Positions 34,908 through 47,171 of a DNA stretch of 64,000 nt are shown piece by piece. Location of the stretch: NCBI RefSeq assembly GCF_937616625.2, contig NC_065576.1:10356501-10420500 (forward strand), written 5' to 3'. The stretch is from Mercurialis annua. Its lineage: Eukaryota; Streptophyta; Magnoliopsida; Malpighiales; Euphorbiaceae. Every line of letters begins with the position of its first letter. Within the stretch, counting starts at the first letter, position 1. A program made the position numbers and the translations under genes. The notes under the pieces are model-generated. The model was not told the origin of the DNA. It searched no databases and worked only from the letters and a program-made list of their open reading frames with translations.

Positions 34908-35737
34908 TAGAATTTTTTATTTCTTAAAAAAATATTTTATATGTTTATGTTACATTTTATATCCATTGAACTCGTCAATAAAGTATAAACTCATAATTAG
35001 GTTTCAAAATTATATTCTTTGATTAACTGTTTCCTAATCTTTAATTTTATTCTTTCCGATTCATAAATATATTATTTATATGTCTTATTCCCAATGTAAT
35101 AATTTATTTTTTTGACAAAATAAAAATTAATTTCATATGAAACAAAAAATTATGAAATTACATTTTTATATGAATGAATGTCTTCTAATTTAACATTTTT
35201 AACACTAACATGTGATCTTACTGATAAATCAGAGTATTGCAGACAAACTTGGATTGCTCGTACATTATTCAAAAAGTTTCAAAACAAGTCTAACGAGTGT
35301 CTTATATGCACGATAATCTATTTTTTTACGATATTAATTTATTTATATTTTTAAATTTAAATAGATATTATTCTAATTAGATGAATTTCATATATAAAAA
35401 ATTAAAAATATTAAATATCATAATCTTTTTAATTATTATTTTTATTGTCTATTAGATTCAAATTCATTCAAAAACTTGCAAAAAAAATATTATTAGTATA
35501 TTTGGTGTTGTATTTTTTATAAAATCAATAAATTTTATATATTATAAAAAATATAGAGAGTTAAAGAGAGAAACGCTAACATTTAATTGGAGTAGTTTTT
35601 CCTTTTTCATACGAAGAATTTAATTATGACCGCGTTGGACGAATCTTCGGATTAGGATCGAATTTAACGAATCAAGGATCAGAAAGAAAAAATTGAAATT
35701 CAGAGACTAGTTCATCAAAATACATGTATTGTTTAGT
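34908..35737. other. AT-rich spacer
   Basis: No gene or recognised element. A phrase at about 35670-35710 (GGATCAGAAAGAAAAAATTG) recurs with small changes at about 36473-36500, showing that an unclassified repeat flanks the SINE and foldback between them. Confidence 0.4.
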
Positions 35738-35940
35738 CCCAAAGCGTATGTGAGTTGGTAATGCGCTCTTCTAACTTAAGTGAGATCGCAGGTTCAAACC
35801 GTACTTGTGTATGCATCTGTTTAAAATTTGAGGCTAGAGTTTTACCTCCCGCAAGGAACCTACCCGATTCGAGTGGAAATCAGTCTGAATATGAAAGGTT
35901 TAAATATGTCGTCTTATAGTTGGAGTCCGTTCAAAACACC
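35738..35940 (+). mobile_element. tRNA-derived SINE, family S2
   Basis: Second copy of the family at 24181: box A TATGTGAGTTGGTAATG, box B GATCGCAGGTTCAAACC, then the same body (TTTACCTCCCGCAAGGAACC, TCAGTCTGAATATG). Target duplication not clear. More worn than the first copy. Confidence 0.8.
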
Positions 35941-35954
35941 GTGTATCAAAAGAG

Positions 35955-36310
35955 AACGAACAAATGATTAACGCGCCCTATAAACTTATGACAGAGGGTC
36001 ATTTAATCCAATTTTTACTTTTTTGAGCAACTAACCTCAAAACTCTTCATTTTTGGATCAAATTATCCCATAATTATATTTTAAAAACGCGTGAAATTCA
36101 AACCAAAGGCGAAGGATGCAAAAAAGAAATGAGACAGTTCTCTAATTGTTGCGATAAAATTATCTTAAATCTATTTTTAGGTATAAAAATATAAATTATG
36201 GGGTAATTTGACCAAAAAATGAAGTGTTTTGGGGTTGGTTGTTCAAAAAAAACTAGATTAAATGTCTATGTGTCACAAGTTCAGGGGGCACGTTGACCCT
36301 TTGTTCAAAA
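35955..36310. mobile_element. Foldback MITE (unclassified)
   Basis: Inverted arms of well over 100 bp: AACAAATGATTAACGCGCCC at the left pairs with GGGGGCACGTTGACCCTTTG at the right, and CAACTAACCTCAAAACTCTT pairs with AAGTGTTTTGGGGTTGGTTG. No frame; ends approximate. Confidence 0.6.
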
Positions 36311-37706
36311 AAGAAGGCGTATAATTTAGGTCCTCAAACTGAGTTTAATTCTAACAATTTTTTCATAAATGAAAATTATTTTTTAATATTTTTGTTAGTT
36401 AACGGAGCGTGACTGCACGCGAAAGACAGATATCCAAAGAAGGACTCATTTCAACCATAAATAAAAATTTAGGGATCAGAAAGAGAAAAATTGAAAATCA
36501 AGAACGACTAACTATAATAAACATATAATTAAGGGATTCAATTACAAGTTTATCCTAAAATAAACAATCATCTCTAAATTTTTACTATAAACATTGGACA
36601 CCAAATGTAAGTCAGACAAGCATTATGCCAAATATGTTGGTTGAACCAAACTAAACTAGTGATTACTAACTTTAACTTATGAAGTGATTAGAATAATATG
36701 ATATAGATTGCCAGCGTCGTAAATTATGAGTGTTTAAATCAGTATTTTAATAATCAGATCGAACTAGCAGTTCAACTGTAAACCGAGGGCTACTTAAGTT
36801 TGGTTCTTCTTAAGAATAAAATATATATAGTCCAGCCTTATTGAATCGTAAAACTGTATGAACCTGTGAATTATTGAGTCAGTGAACTAAAAAACTGACC
36901 CGTTTTTGTTAATTTGACAATAAATTATTGCAAAATATAACATAAGGTTCTGTATTATTTTTTCCGTCTCTAGGCGGTTTTGTTTTTTTACTTGATCCTA
37001 TATTTTTCAAAACAATTTTTAAATTTTCTTTTTAATAAAAATGCAGAAATGTGAGGGAACAAGTAAGATTGTTTTGAAAGTACAAAACTAAGTAAAAAAA
37101 CAAAAGGATTTTATAAATTTTGAAAATATAGAGACAAAGAAAAAAATAAAAATGCTTAGCAACAAAACAAAAAAAAATTAAAATAACAGAAATTTTAAAA
37201 TATGTTAAGCCATAAATTAGTTATCTTTCTTTGTTTAAATTAGAAAAATTTATGGTTAAACTTCAAACGTGTAATTTAAGAGCTGCCCAATGCATGCAAT
37301 GTTATCATAGAAATGGAAGTAATTAATCAATTTTAATTCAAAAGGAGAAGCCTAGACAGCTATATGTACGTAGATGCATGCAGTTATTGAGAAAGAGCTG
37401 AAAATGTTACTTGACGATAAAGTTATGTCCTAGGGTGGTTGAAATTTGTATTAGCACTAGCATAATCCGAAATTTAGACTTTCTCGATAATTAATAATCC
37501 TATCAAAACACAACACTAATGAATTATAATTCAAATAGTATAAACACTCGATAATAACTTGTCAAAATCGTAAATTAATTTTCTTTTATAAACGATTTCT
37601 CTTTCTCAATTATGTAAAAAAAAAAATCCTATCAAAACATTCTCACATGATATCTTCATTATAATGGTTTGTATGTAAATTTTAAACTTTCTATACCATA
37701 AAAATA
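36311..37706. other. Spacer with degenerate repeats
   Basis: Contains a worn hAT-like piece (about 36740-36910, with TCGAACTAGCAGTTCAAC and ACTGACCCG near its ends) and a worn SINE-like piece at about 37517-37630 (ATTCAAATAGTATAAAC plus an A run). No gene. Confidence 0.4.
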
Positions 37707-38671
37707 GGGTTTTACTATTCGCCGTCCAAAATTACTACCCACCGCACTGAAAATTATCATTTTACCCTTTGAATAAAAAAATTTCTTAACAAAAAAAATG
37801 CATTCTCTCAAATAGATTTGAATAACCGATTAAAATGACGAACAACGCTCATGATTCGTCGAGAAACGAATATCCACCATCCGAAACTAGCGTACCCGGA
37901 TAATTTTTCTATTTTACGTCGTTTTTAATTTTTTTTAATAAGTTTTAGTGGGCCATCGCCCTATGATGGCTCATGGCCCATAAGGCCATCACCATTTTAT
38001 TGCGATGGCTTTATGGGCCATCGCCATCCTAAAGCGATGGCCCATATCATGGAGATAGCCCAAAAGGGCTATCTCCATGATTTGCTCCCTTTGGGCAATC
38101 GACATTTTTTTGCGATAGCCCAAAGGGATAATTGTCCCTGGGGGACGATTTCATCCCTGAGGGTCAATATTTATTTTTTTTAATTTTTTTAATTTAAATA
38201 AATAAATAAATTTAATTAATTAAATAAATAATTAAATATGTTTTAATTGATTTTTATTAGTTAGAGATTAATTATATTAAATTCTATTAGTCTTAGTATA
38301 AGTTTAGGATGTGCGTTTAATTATAAATTTTATTATTTGTATTTTATTAGACTAAATTAAATTGGTTAATTGTTTAGTTAATTAAATTTTAATTTTTAGT
38401 GTTTGTAATTAGAGTTTAGATTAGACGATGGCCCTTAAAAAAATAAAAAAAAATTATAAAATATTAAAACTGTTAAAAACAAAAATAAAATAATTACTGG
38501 AGGTCCCCGTATAGATCGGCTCCGGTTATCGTCGGGATTTTAGGTTGAGTTTGAGAGGTTTTTGAGTTGAGAGGATGTTTGTTTTTTTGTTTTTCAATTG
38601 AAAATAGGTTAGGGGTATTATAGTCAAAAGTTGGGCGGTGGGTAGTAATTTTGGGCGGTAAATAGTAGTCC
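37707..38671. mobile_element. Large foldback element with an internal hairpin cluster
   Basis: Outer inverted ends: CCAAAATTACTACCCACCGC near 37729 pairs with GCGGTGGGTAGTAATTTTGG near 38635, and pairing extends to the ends. The flanks ATAAAAATA and CTAAAAGTA may be a worn 9-bp duplication, suggesting a MULE. At 37960-38120 lies a cluster of GCCATCGC/GCGATGGC repeats and a perfect hairpin with 16-bp arms (38046-38061, 38066-38081) and an AAAA loop. No frame. Confidence 0.65.
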
Positions 38672-38681
38672 ACTAAAAGTA

Positions 38682-38796
38682 TTACTCCTTCCGCTCCATT
38701 TAAAAAGTCGCATATACATTTTTAGAATATTCCATTTAGGAAGTTTTATTTCTATTTTTGGAATATTTTTTTAATAAAGTGTTTTTATCTTTTTTT
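38682..38796. mobile_element. Stowaway left-half fragment
   Basis: Starts with TTACTCCTTCCGCTCC, a worn Stowaway end, and has no right end; it runs into the MULE-MITE fragment at 38799. Confidence 0.45.
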
Positions 38797-38798
38797 AA

Positions 38799-38985
38799 AG
38801 CTTAATGTTTTAAACATACCCGACCTTTTAGCCCATTTCAATCCTATCCCGACGTTGAAAACTAGTCAATTTTACCTTATTTCACATTTTTTCGTTTCAA
38901 TTATACCCTTAAGCATTAAATCGACCTCTTTAATGGGTAAAATTGACCAGTTTTCATCGTCATGATAGGATTGAATTTTCTTTGG
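38799..38985. mobile_element. MULE-type MITE fragment
   Basis: Begins GCTTAATGTTTTAAACATAC and follows the interior of the GGCTTAATGTC subfamily (CCCGACCTTTTAGCCC, then CAATCCTATCCCGACGTTG). It has lost most of the centre and its right terminus. Confidence 0.6.
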
Positions 38986-39049
38986 TTTCTTTAATTAATG
39001 ACTTTTCTTTGGTTAATTTTTTTTAATGAATATAAAATTTTATAAAAGC

Positions 39050-40150
39050 CACAAAAAGTGGCAACACGAAACTTTTAGTTATCGCACAATAAGTGGCACA
39101 CTAGAGGCTTATGCTAAAAGAAACATGCCAAAAATCAATCGTTCGGATACAAAATACAGAATGCACTTCTAAAAAAATCCATACCTGAATAATTGAAACT
39201 CTTATTACAGCATTTGTAAATGAAAGTAGATCGCATAAAACAACTAAAAATGATTAACTCCTTGATCAATTGTTTATTACTGAAAACTCTTCTATTTCGG
39301 CAGTTCCATAACTCCCAAACTACCAGACACCATAAAATTTCTCATATAGAGGTGGCCATGGACCGGTTCAGCCCGTGAACCGGCCCGGTCAAACCCGACA
39401 TGAAACAGGTCAAACTCGGAAACGGACTAAAACCGGCCCGGAACCGTACAAAAGGCGGTTCTGGGCCGGTTCCAGATTTGTTGTAATGTGAACCGGCGGT
39501 TTCGGGTCGGAACCGGCGATTTAAGAGTCGAACCCGTTGATAAAAAATATATATTATATATTTAAAATACATATCATATCTTTATCATATAATATATTTA
39601 TTTTTAGAATAAAATATATGTTATATTTGTTTTAGTTAAATCTTTGGTTAATATTTTATTTTTTTTAAATTTTATTTTATTTTTTTATAATACTATCTCC
39701 GTGAGTTATTTTATTATTAAATTACATTCTTTAGTAATTAAATTTTAATTTTATTTTTAATTGTTTTTCTAAACCGTCCTAAACCGGCACCGGAACCGTC
39801 CGATTTCGAACCGTCATGGAACTGTCTCCTAGGCGGTTGCAGGCCGGTTCCATTTTTTCTTGAACCGTGATCCGGCGGTTTCGAACTGGAACCGCCGGGT
39901 TATAAACCGTGATCACCTCTATTCTCATTGCTTCCAATACGGTCCTCTCGGGACAATGTCCTGCCATTAAAACATGAAATCCTCAAAAGAAAACGGTAAA
40001 ACCCAAGCTATATATATCCAACTTCTGCAGCAGACCACACCGAACATTCCTTTGGTAGTAATAACATTTTTTTTTTACTAAATCAGGATAGAATCGAAGG
40101 ACAGAATAAGCGGCGGCCACTCTGAATTTCAATTACCAATTGTCTTCGGT
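39050..40150 (-). pseudogene. Possible L1-type LINE relic split by a hAT element
   Basis: When the hAT element at 39347-39921 is disregarded, the minus strand shows pieces in the style of the zinc-knuckle/RNase H end of plant L1 polyproteins, such as LWCLVVWELWNCRNRRVF, broken by stops and frameshifts. The 39050-39285 part is shared with 20340-20570. Suggestive by pattern only. Confidence 0.35.
39347..39921. mobile_element. hAT-type non-autonomous element, TAGAGGTG ends
   Basis: Ends TAGAGGTGGCCATGG and GTGATCACCTCTA are inverted, flanked by TTCTCATA (39339-39346) and TTCTCATT (39922-39929), an 8-bp duplication with one mismatch. Both sides are rich in ACCGG/CCGGT repeats around an AT-rich centre, like the element at 876-1609. 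The frames here are repeat by-products. Confidence 0.85.
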
Positions 40151-40431
40151 ATCATTATGTTTAATGTGTCGTTCCATTTCATTCTTCAGTCAGCAGTAAC
40201 TTTTTTCATTTTGTGATTATTATTTAAATAGAGAGAAGAAGTTCGAGTCTATTGTCTATACATTTAACATAATATTCTTATAAATAGACAAAGCATGTAA
40301 GAAACAAAAAATAAAACAACCTATATATTGTCTCTAAGATATGGCATTATTGTACTAAAAATTTAGAAGATTGATAAAATTGGCAAAATAAATATTTTAT
40401 GGTGGATATATTATCATTTTTTTAAATCTAA

Positions 40432-41056
40432 GGGACCGATTGGTTCGCCTAAAAATAAAATGAGAATGAGAATGATTCTCATTATTCGTGTTTGTTTTGT
40501 CAAATTGTAATAAGAAATAGGAATGTGATTACTCATTCAATGAAAAAATCAATTGTTTCCCCCCTACCCTGTGAGAGTGAGCTTTTGAAAATGGGAATCA
40601 AAATTTAACAAAATATTTGAATAACAAATAATAAATATATAATTATTATAAAAACTATTTTAAAAAATTTGTTTTAAAAGATATACTTAGAATAATAAAA
40701 AAATATTTTTTAATATTCTTTTAGAAAATAATTTTTTAAAATTTGTTAATATTTTTTTACAATTTTTTAAAATATATTTTTTTATTTTTTAACTTTTTCA
40801 AAAATAATGAATATTTTGTAAAAATATTTTTTTTAATTTTTGTTTTAAAAATTATTTTTTATATAAAAAATAAATTTTCTATGTAAAAAAATATTTTTAA
40901 TAAATAAAATATACTTTTTTATTAAATTTTACCCATTCTCATTATTAAATTAATTTTGAACCAAACAACAAATGAAAACAATCATTCTCATTCCCATTCT
41001 TTCTTATTCCAATTCCAATTACAATTTCCATTTTCAATCTTAAACCAAATAGCCCC
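40432..41056. mobile_element. Tourist/PIF-Harbinger-type MITE
   Basis: Ends GGGACCGATTGGTT and AACCAAATAGCCCC are inverted and flanked by TAA (40429-40431, 41057-41059). Subterminal GAGAATGAGAATGATTCTCA and its complement pair near both ends; the centre is almost pure A and T. Confidence 0.8.
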
Positions 41057-41348
41057 TAATATTAATAGCATATTTTCAAAAAAAATAAAATTCTAACGTT
41101 GTTTTTTTTTTTGAGGAACTAACGTTGTTTTTAGATCCGCTTCTATACATATAAATCTAAGCAAAAGTAGCATACCATATTATTCCTGTCTACGATTCTT
41201 GCCTTTTACTTCTTCAATTTTGTTTTTATTTAATCATCAATTTGGAATAGATTATGTAAATCTCAATAGCTATGAAGAATTTAGCTAAAAATAGCAATAA
41301 CTTCTTTTTTTAGTTTGTACACAACTGAAACTACTTTTACATATTTAA

Positions 41349-41703
41349 GGCCAAATGTTGTAAAAAGGCCAAACCTTTTATAAAAGTTTCAAAAAAGTCC
41401 TGATTTTTCAATTTTGTCGATTTTGACCAAAAACTGATTATTTGCTTTTACAAAAATGACTTTTCAATTTTGTCGATTTTGGCCAAAAATGGATTATTTG
41501 GTTTCACAAAAATCCTGACCTTTTAATATTTGACATGCCACATAGGCGTCACATAAGCTCCATATAGGCAAATTGAAATCAAATTGAGAGTTGGCCACAA
41601 TTGAAACCAAATAATTTGTTTTTGGCCAAAATCGACAAAATTAAAAAGTCAGAATTTTTGTGAAACTTTTATAAAAGGTTTGACTTTTTTAAGACATTTG
41701 GCC
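41349..41703. mobile_element. MULE-type MITE, subfamily GGCCAAATG
   Basis: 355-bp foldback with ends GGCCAAATGTTGTAAAAAGG and the complement, and a perfect 9-bp duplication CATATTTAA (41340-41348, 41704-41712). A repeated TTTTCAATTTTGTCGATTTT phrase lies inside. Confidence 0.9.
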
Positions 41704-41712
41704 CATATTTAA

Positions 41713-42572
41713 CCATAAAGAAGGAAATCTTAAAAAGTAAAGAAAAACCGTAGCCATGATTAGTCTTTCTTGAAGGAGTAATATTGACATCGACAATGAG
41801 CCAATTTTCTTGCATATATGGTTGCCCAAGGGTAATGGTTTCTATTGGAAGAATATTCATTTGCATAAATTTAAATACAAAATTAAAAAATAATTATATT
41901 TTAATGTGTATGTATTTAATATGTTGTTAGTTTAATTTTAATAAATTTTAATAAATTATCCATATAATATTTATATAATTTTAGTATAACTTTAATATAT
42001 TTATGAAATCTAAATATATTTTGATATGCATATATTAGTTTGATTTTAGTATATTACTGATATAATACTAATGTATTTTTAATAAACTTTTGGTTCGGAT
42101 AATATGCCACAAACTTATTACATAGTATTAGAGTGTATAGATATTTATAAAATATTATATGTGTATATCTATTATTATACTTCTAGTATATTATTAGATT
42201 TTTTTTCAAATAGATATTGATACACTGTTAGTGTAACTTTATTATATTTTTGATTTATATTATTAAATACAATATATAAATATATAGTCTAGTTGATTTT
42301 ATAATTTAATTTTCGAAGTAGATGTTAGTAATATTTTATAACTAATTCTACTACTTATTATGTATGCTGAATATAATATTTCCCTTTTGACAAATAAATA
42401 CAATCCAACCCCCCCCCCCCCCCCCCTAAAAAAAATATATAGGAAGATAGTCATTTTGATGTATAGAAAAAAAGAAGCGAAATAGTATACTAATTCCACG
42501 TCCTCGCGTTTAGAAAAGTTTTCGATATTCTTAATCGCTCTTTTTTTGGTGTGGGGCTTGGCCTACCCTTCA
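41713..42572. other. AT-rich spacer with a long C tract
   Basis: No gene. A run of about 18 C residues sits at 42409-42426, next to an A run. It lacks the flanking words of the Helitron G tracts, so it is probably an independent slippage tract. Confidence 0.45.
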
Positions 42573-43008
42573 GCTCTGATACCACTTGTCACAGCGTTAA
42601 GTTCTTCAAGCCCAACTAAAGTAAAAATTACCTCAATTGACAGCCAAAATTTGTATATATCTTCCTAGCTCGCAAATATTTTTGAACTTAGTTTTGTGTA
42701 TCACAACTGTAAATTCATGACAAACGAAAACCGAGTTAGAAAATGGAGAATAAAATTTGATTAGTTTTGTATATTCTTTTTACAAAAATAACTATTAAAA
42801 ATGAAATCAGCAACCTTAAAAATCTTAGAAACAACCATTATTTGCTATTAAAAATTGTAAAAAGTGGTGATTCTACAAGGGCAGCAATATTTTTTAAGTT
42901 TTTGTGCAAATTTAGCGGCGAGGGAATTGTACTAAAAAGTCAAAGTGATGTGCGGCTCTTTATAAAATTTGGTGGTTATCCGAGACCGGTATACTGGTAA
43001 AGTGGTAT
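42573..43008 (-). mobile_element. LTR retrotransposon boundary: primer-binding site and LTR remnant
   Basis: On the minus strand TGGTATCAGAGC (42573-42584) is a perfect initiator-methionine tRNA primer-binding site. It follows ...CGCTGTGACA, the expected LTR 3' end, by two bases. The sequence to about 43008 would then be a 5' LTR, with a TATA-like TTTATAAAGAG around 42960. No gag follows to the left; the element is heavily truncated. Confidence 0.5.
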
Positions 43009-43017
43009 ATATAATAG

Positions 43018-43239
43018 GAGAAATTGTTAGGTAGACTCAATCTACCATGTCATCCATGGATTAAAACTATCACATTATGACACGTCATTAAAATAATGGC
43101 ATTATCGTAATTTTGTTTATTACTTTTTACACTTTTAAATAGTAATATTACGATAATGCCATTATTTTAATAACGTATCAGAATGTGATAGACTAGTCCA
43201 TAAATGACGTGATAAATTGAGTCTACCTAAAAATCTCTC
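43018..43239. mobile_element. Foldback MITE, family GAGAAATT...TAGGTAGAC
   Basis: 222-bp foldback; TAGGTAGACTCAAT at the left pairs with ATTGAGTCTACCTA at the right, and the centre holds ATAATGGCATTATCGTAATT and its complement. The flanks ATATAATAG and ACATAATAG are a 9-bp duplication with one mismatch, pointing to a MULE transposase. Other copies: 62458-62645 and about 63544-63774. Confidence 0.82.
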
Positions 43240-43768
43240 ACATAATAGAACAAAATTAGCGGGATGTTTGCCTAATTAGACAAATTAAAGAATATTTGTA
43301 AATAATCATTTTATGGTATAATACATAACTTCTTCTTTTTACAATGGTCCTAGTTCAAACTGTAAAAGCCTCAAAATGTTCATAGATGAACGGAATATTA
43401 ATGCAGTCCATCAGGCCATTTTTTTTCATTAATTACCTACTATAAAGGACATATTGTACATATCATAATATGAAGAATTGTCATTTAAATAAACTAGTGT
43501 CAGTTTATGCGAGGCGCCGTCTTAGTCTTTCCTGACCAGGATCGCGACTTCGCTTTCATGGGCGAGCTTGTAGACTATAAAATTTTAAATCATTGCCTTT
43601 CTTATTTACTTTAAACTACCTTCTAAATTTGCATTAAAAATGAAAAAGTCCGCGGACTGGCGGTCGTTCCTAGGTCTAGTAAACTACTTATGATGTCAGG
43701 GAGCTTAAATACTGCTGAAAATCAGGATTCAAGAGGAAAAAAGTCGTGGGTAAATTCAATTTCATATG
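43240..43768. other. Spacer, nothing identified
   Basis: Mixed-composition sequence with no supported frame or transposon end. Confidence 0.4.
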
Positions 43769-44662
43769 CTAAGTTTAGGTGTTTCCCACATGACTCGTCA
43801 AATAATGATAATTATATTATTATGGATTAGGATAATTATATAATATTATATTTAATTATAATAATTATTTTTATAATTATAAATTATATTTAAGTATAGA
43901 ATATTAAATAAAAATTAAAATGGTAGTTAATTAAGAAAATTTTATCTTATTAGAAGTAGCTTGTCCTAGTTAGAATTTTAGATAATTTAATAATAATTTA
44001 ATTTATAATAATTAAATATTTAAAATAGTTTATTTTAATTTTAAACAATTATTTTAACATAATATTATAAATAATTTATTCTAATTAATACAATTCTAAA
44101 TAACTATTTGAATAAATTTAAATTAATAATTACATTTTATAAAGAATAATTTTTCTTTTGAAAAGAAGTCTAATAATGAATTTGCATTTGACATTATTTA
44201 TTGTCAAGTCACAAACTTAAATAATTAAAAAATTATACATTTTAATAACAAATTTGAAACACTAAATGTGTTTGTATAGATAATAAAGTTGATATTTAGC
44301 TCTCTTGTATTATTAAAGTAGTAGTAATAGGACATGATATCGATTTTTTTAGATAGCAATATTCCACTTCTAAAAATTAGGGCATGACCAAGAATTAAAT
44401 TGATAAATTTCATAATAATTCTATTCTAAATAGGATTCTAATCATACTATATTAAATAGATAAAGTACATTCATTTCTAAATTAGAATTCTAATCATACT
44501 ATATCTAACTAGTACTCTAATTATAATCTATATTTAATAATAAATTAAATTAATAAATTAATCAATTACCATAAGAGCTTTATGTAGTAATAAATTGAAA
44601 AGAATTATTCGGTAAATTTGATTGTCCCCCCTATCTGTGTTTTTATATATAATAAGTATAGA
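43769..44662 (-). mobile_element. Degenerate Helitron, type 1
   Basis: The 5' end on the minus strand (TCTATACTTATTATATATAA at 44662, then a short G run, ACAATCAAATTTACCGAAT) is clear. The 3' side near 43769-43810 keeps only a worn ACGAGTCATGTGGG-like region and no good hairpin or CTAG. An older copy than those at 13501 and 33786. Confidence 0.55.
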
Positions 44663-44750
44663 GCAAATTATCAACTTCCACATATATTATAATTGACACT
44701 TTAATCTCTCATTTTTAAATATCAAACGATATTATCTCTCATTTATATTT

Positions 44751-45132
44751 GGCTTAATTACTTAAAAACCATCCACCTTGTAACTTTTTTTCATTTATAC
44801 CATGACCTAGGAAAATTTTCATTTATACCCTATTTTTGATTTTTATGTTTCATTTGTACCCCAAAATTAAAAAATTTGATAATTTAATTAATTTAAGGAT
44901 GAAAATATTAAAAACCAGATATATAAATGATTAATATTAAAGTTTTATCAGAATATAGGTTAAAATTGAAGGACTAATTTAAACTCCTTTTCGAAAGAAA
45001 ATAGGTCAATTTAACTCGTTAGGGTAGAGATGAAACATAAAAATCGAAAATAGGATACAACTGAAAATTTTCCTAAGTCATGGTATAAATGAAAAAAAAT
45101 TACAAGGTGTGTGGTTTTTAAGTAATTAGGCC
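44751..45132. mobile_element. MULE-type MITE, subfamily GGCTTAATTACTT
   Basis: 382 bp, ends GGCTTAATTACTTAAAAACC / complement, and a perfect 9-bp duplication TTTATATTT (44742-44750, 45133-45141). Same length and near-identical interior as the copy at 45929, only 800 bp away. Confidence 0.93.
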
Positions 45133-45698
45133 TTTATATTTCCGTCAATAGTTTAGTCTCTCTGTCTATTTTTAGTGTTAGTTAACTGAATCAAAGGATT
45201 TTGAGGTAAATAGACATAAGAGACGAAATTGTTGACAGAAACAAAAATGGATGACCAATATCGTTTTTTTGAAATTAATTTTGTTTAAGTTAGTCCTTTA
45301 CTCGGTTGACTAAAAGCAAAACTAAATTGTTGACGGAAACAAAAATGAGAGAGATTATACTATTTGATTTTCAAATATAAAAGACCGAAATATAAATTAT
45401 AACGTATATGGAAGACCTCATTTTGCTCCAGATAAATACAGAACACCTTCAATCCAATCAAGGTGATACTGCAAATAATTGATTAGAAACAAGGTGATTC
45501 CAAAATTTTACTTTGTATTTCAATTTGATACAAAACTTCCAATTCGTATTAAAATGATACCAAAATTTTACTTTTTATTTGAAGCGATATACCTCGTCAT
45601 TTTTTGATCATAGAATTAGTTGCCATGTTGGTCGCAATATCGGTCACCATTTCAGACGCCAGTTGACGTTTCATGTTCCGTTAGCAACATATTCTTTA

Positions 45699-46310
45699 AT
45701 GGGTGTTTGGTTCAACTTTTTAGTGGAGTTTTTACCTTTTACTTTTCAAAAAGCTCCACTAAAGTGTTTGATGAGAATTTTCTAAAAAATTTTTGGAGCT
45801 TTTTGAACCTCCAACAGCTGCTTTTTGAAAAGCTCCATTTTGGAGATTTTTGCCAACAACTGATAACTTTCAATATTTTTAATTACTTAGACAAAACTAC
45901 CCCTATTAGGATATCTTGTTTTTTAATAGGCTTAATTACTTAAAAACCACCCATCTTGTAACTTTTTTTCATTTATACCATGACCTAGGAAAATTTTCAA
46001 TTGTACCCTATTTTCAATTTTTATGTTTTATTTGTACCCCAAAATTAAAAAAATTGATAGTTTAATTAATTCAAGGATGAAAATATTAAAAAAAAGATAT
46101 ATAAATAATTAATATTAACGTTTTATCAGAATATAGGTTAAAAATGAAGGACTAATTTAAACTCTTTTTCAAAAGAAAATAGGTCAATTAGACTCATTGG
46201 GGTAAAGATGAAACATAAAAATCGAATATATGGTACAATTGAAAATTTTCCTAGATCATGGTATAAATGAAAAAAAGTTACAAGGTGGGTGGTTTTTAAG
46301 TAATTAGGCC

Positions 46311-46366
<56 letters not shown>

Positions 46367-46729
46367 TTAAATTATTTTTAAATACTCTAATCATTTTTTT
46401 AATTATCTAATATTATTTATTTATATTAACAAAACTATAACTTAATTATTATTTTAAATACAAAAAACAATATCTAAATAAGTTTGAACTAAACGTTCCT
46501 TCTTATAAAAAAAATAATTTTTAACATTTTTATTGAATATTATATAATATAATATATTTATAAATTAATAAATAAAAATAAAAATAAAAATTATGTCTTA
46601 CGGTCATTTTATATATAAACAGCAACAACTAATCAAACCTCATAAAACACGTATGGTTTATTAGCTACCAGCTACCAGGCAACAGCTAACAGCTATCAGG
46701 TATAAGAAACAGTTGAACCAAATAGGCGC
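45699..46729. mobile_element. Tourist/PIF-Harbinger-type element with a nested MITE
   Basis: Ends ATGGGTGTTTGGTTCAAC and GTTGAACCAAATAGGCGC are inverted and flanked by TTA (45696-45698, 46730-46732). The interior was invaded by the MULE MITE at 45929-46310, which in turn is followed by a TA repeat (about 46318-46361). Without the nested insertion the element would be about 640 bp. Confidence 0.75.
45929..46310. mobile_element. MULE-type MITE, subfamily GGCTTAATTACTT (nested)
   Basis: 382 bp with the family ends and a perfect 9-bp duplication TTTTTAATA (45920-45928, 46311-46319). It sits inside the Tourist-like element, so it is the younger of the two. Confidence 0.93.
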
Positions 46730-46732
46730 TTA

Positions 46733-47171
46733 GAATATATTGCCACCGATGACTGCATCAACTTATTTTAATCTAAATTTTTTTGAAGTATTTTGACTAT
46801 AAATAAAACTTGAAATTATGATACCACTTTAATATAAATTGAAGTTTTAGTATCAAACTAAACTAGAAGTTAAAAGTTTAGTACCACTGACTCTGTGATC
46901 CCGTTGAATTATAGAAAATTATACAACACAACCGTTGCACCATGTCACTCGTGCAAACACTAATAGTGTGTTAGCCATATGGAAAATTGAATGATAAAAA
47001 AAAAGTAATAATTAAAAAAATATCCTATCGCAAATGCTCATTGACTTGTTGTAAAAATGACATGACGCAACGGTTGTATGAGATAAACACTCACATACCA
47101 AATAACTAACCTCTAACTCCATTATATTGTGAAGAGAAATTTTTCTTTTTGTAACACTCACCTTGGAAGAG
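46733..47171. other. Downstream flank of the PPR gene
   Basis: AT-rich, no transposon ends recognised and no further gene. Confidence 0.4.

Noticed and set aside
42409..42426. The C tract as another Helitron 5' end
   Set aside because: The flanking ACAGGCAAA and TATATATAAAAG words are absent.
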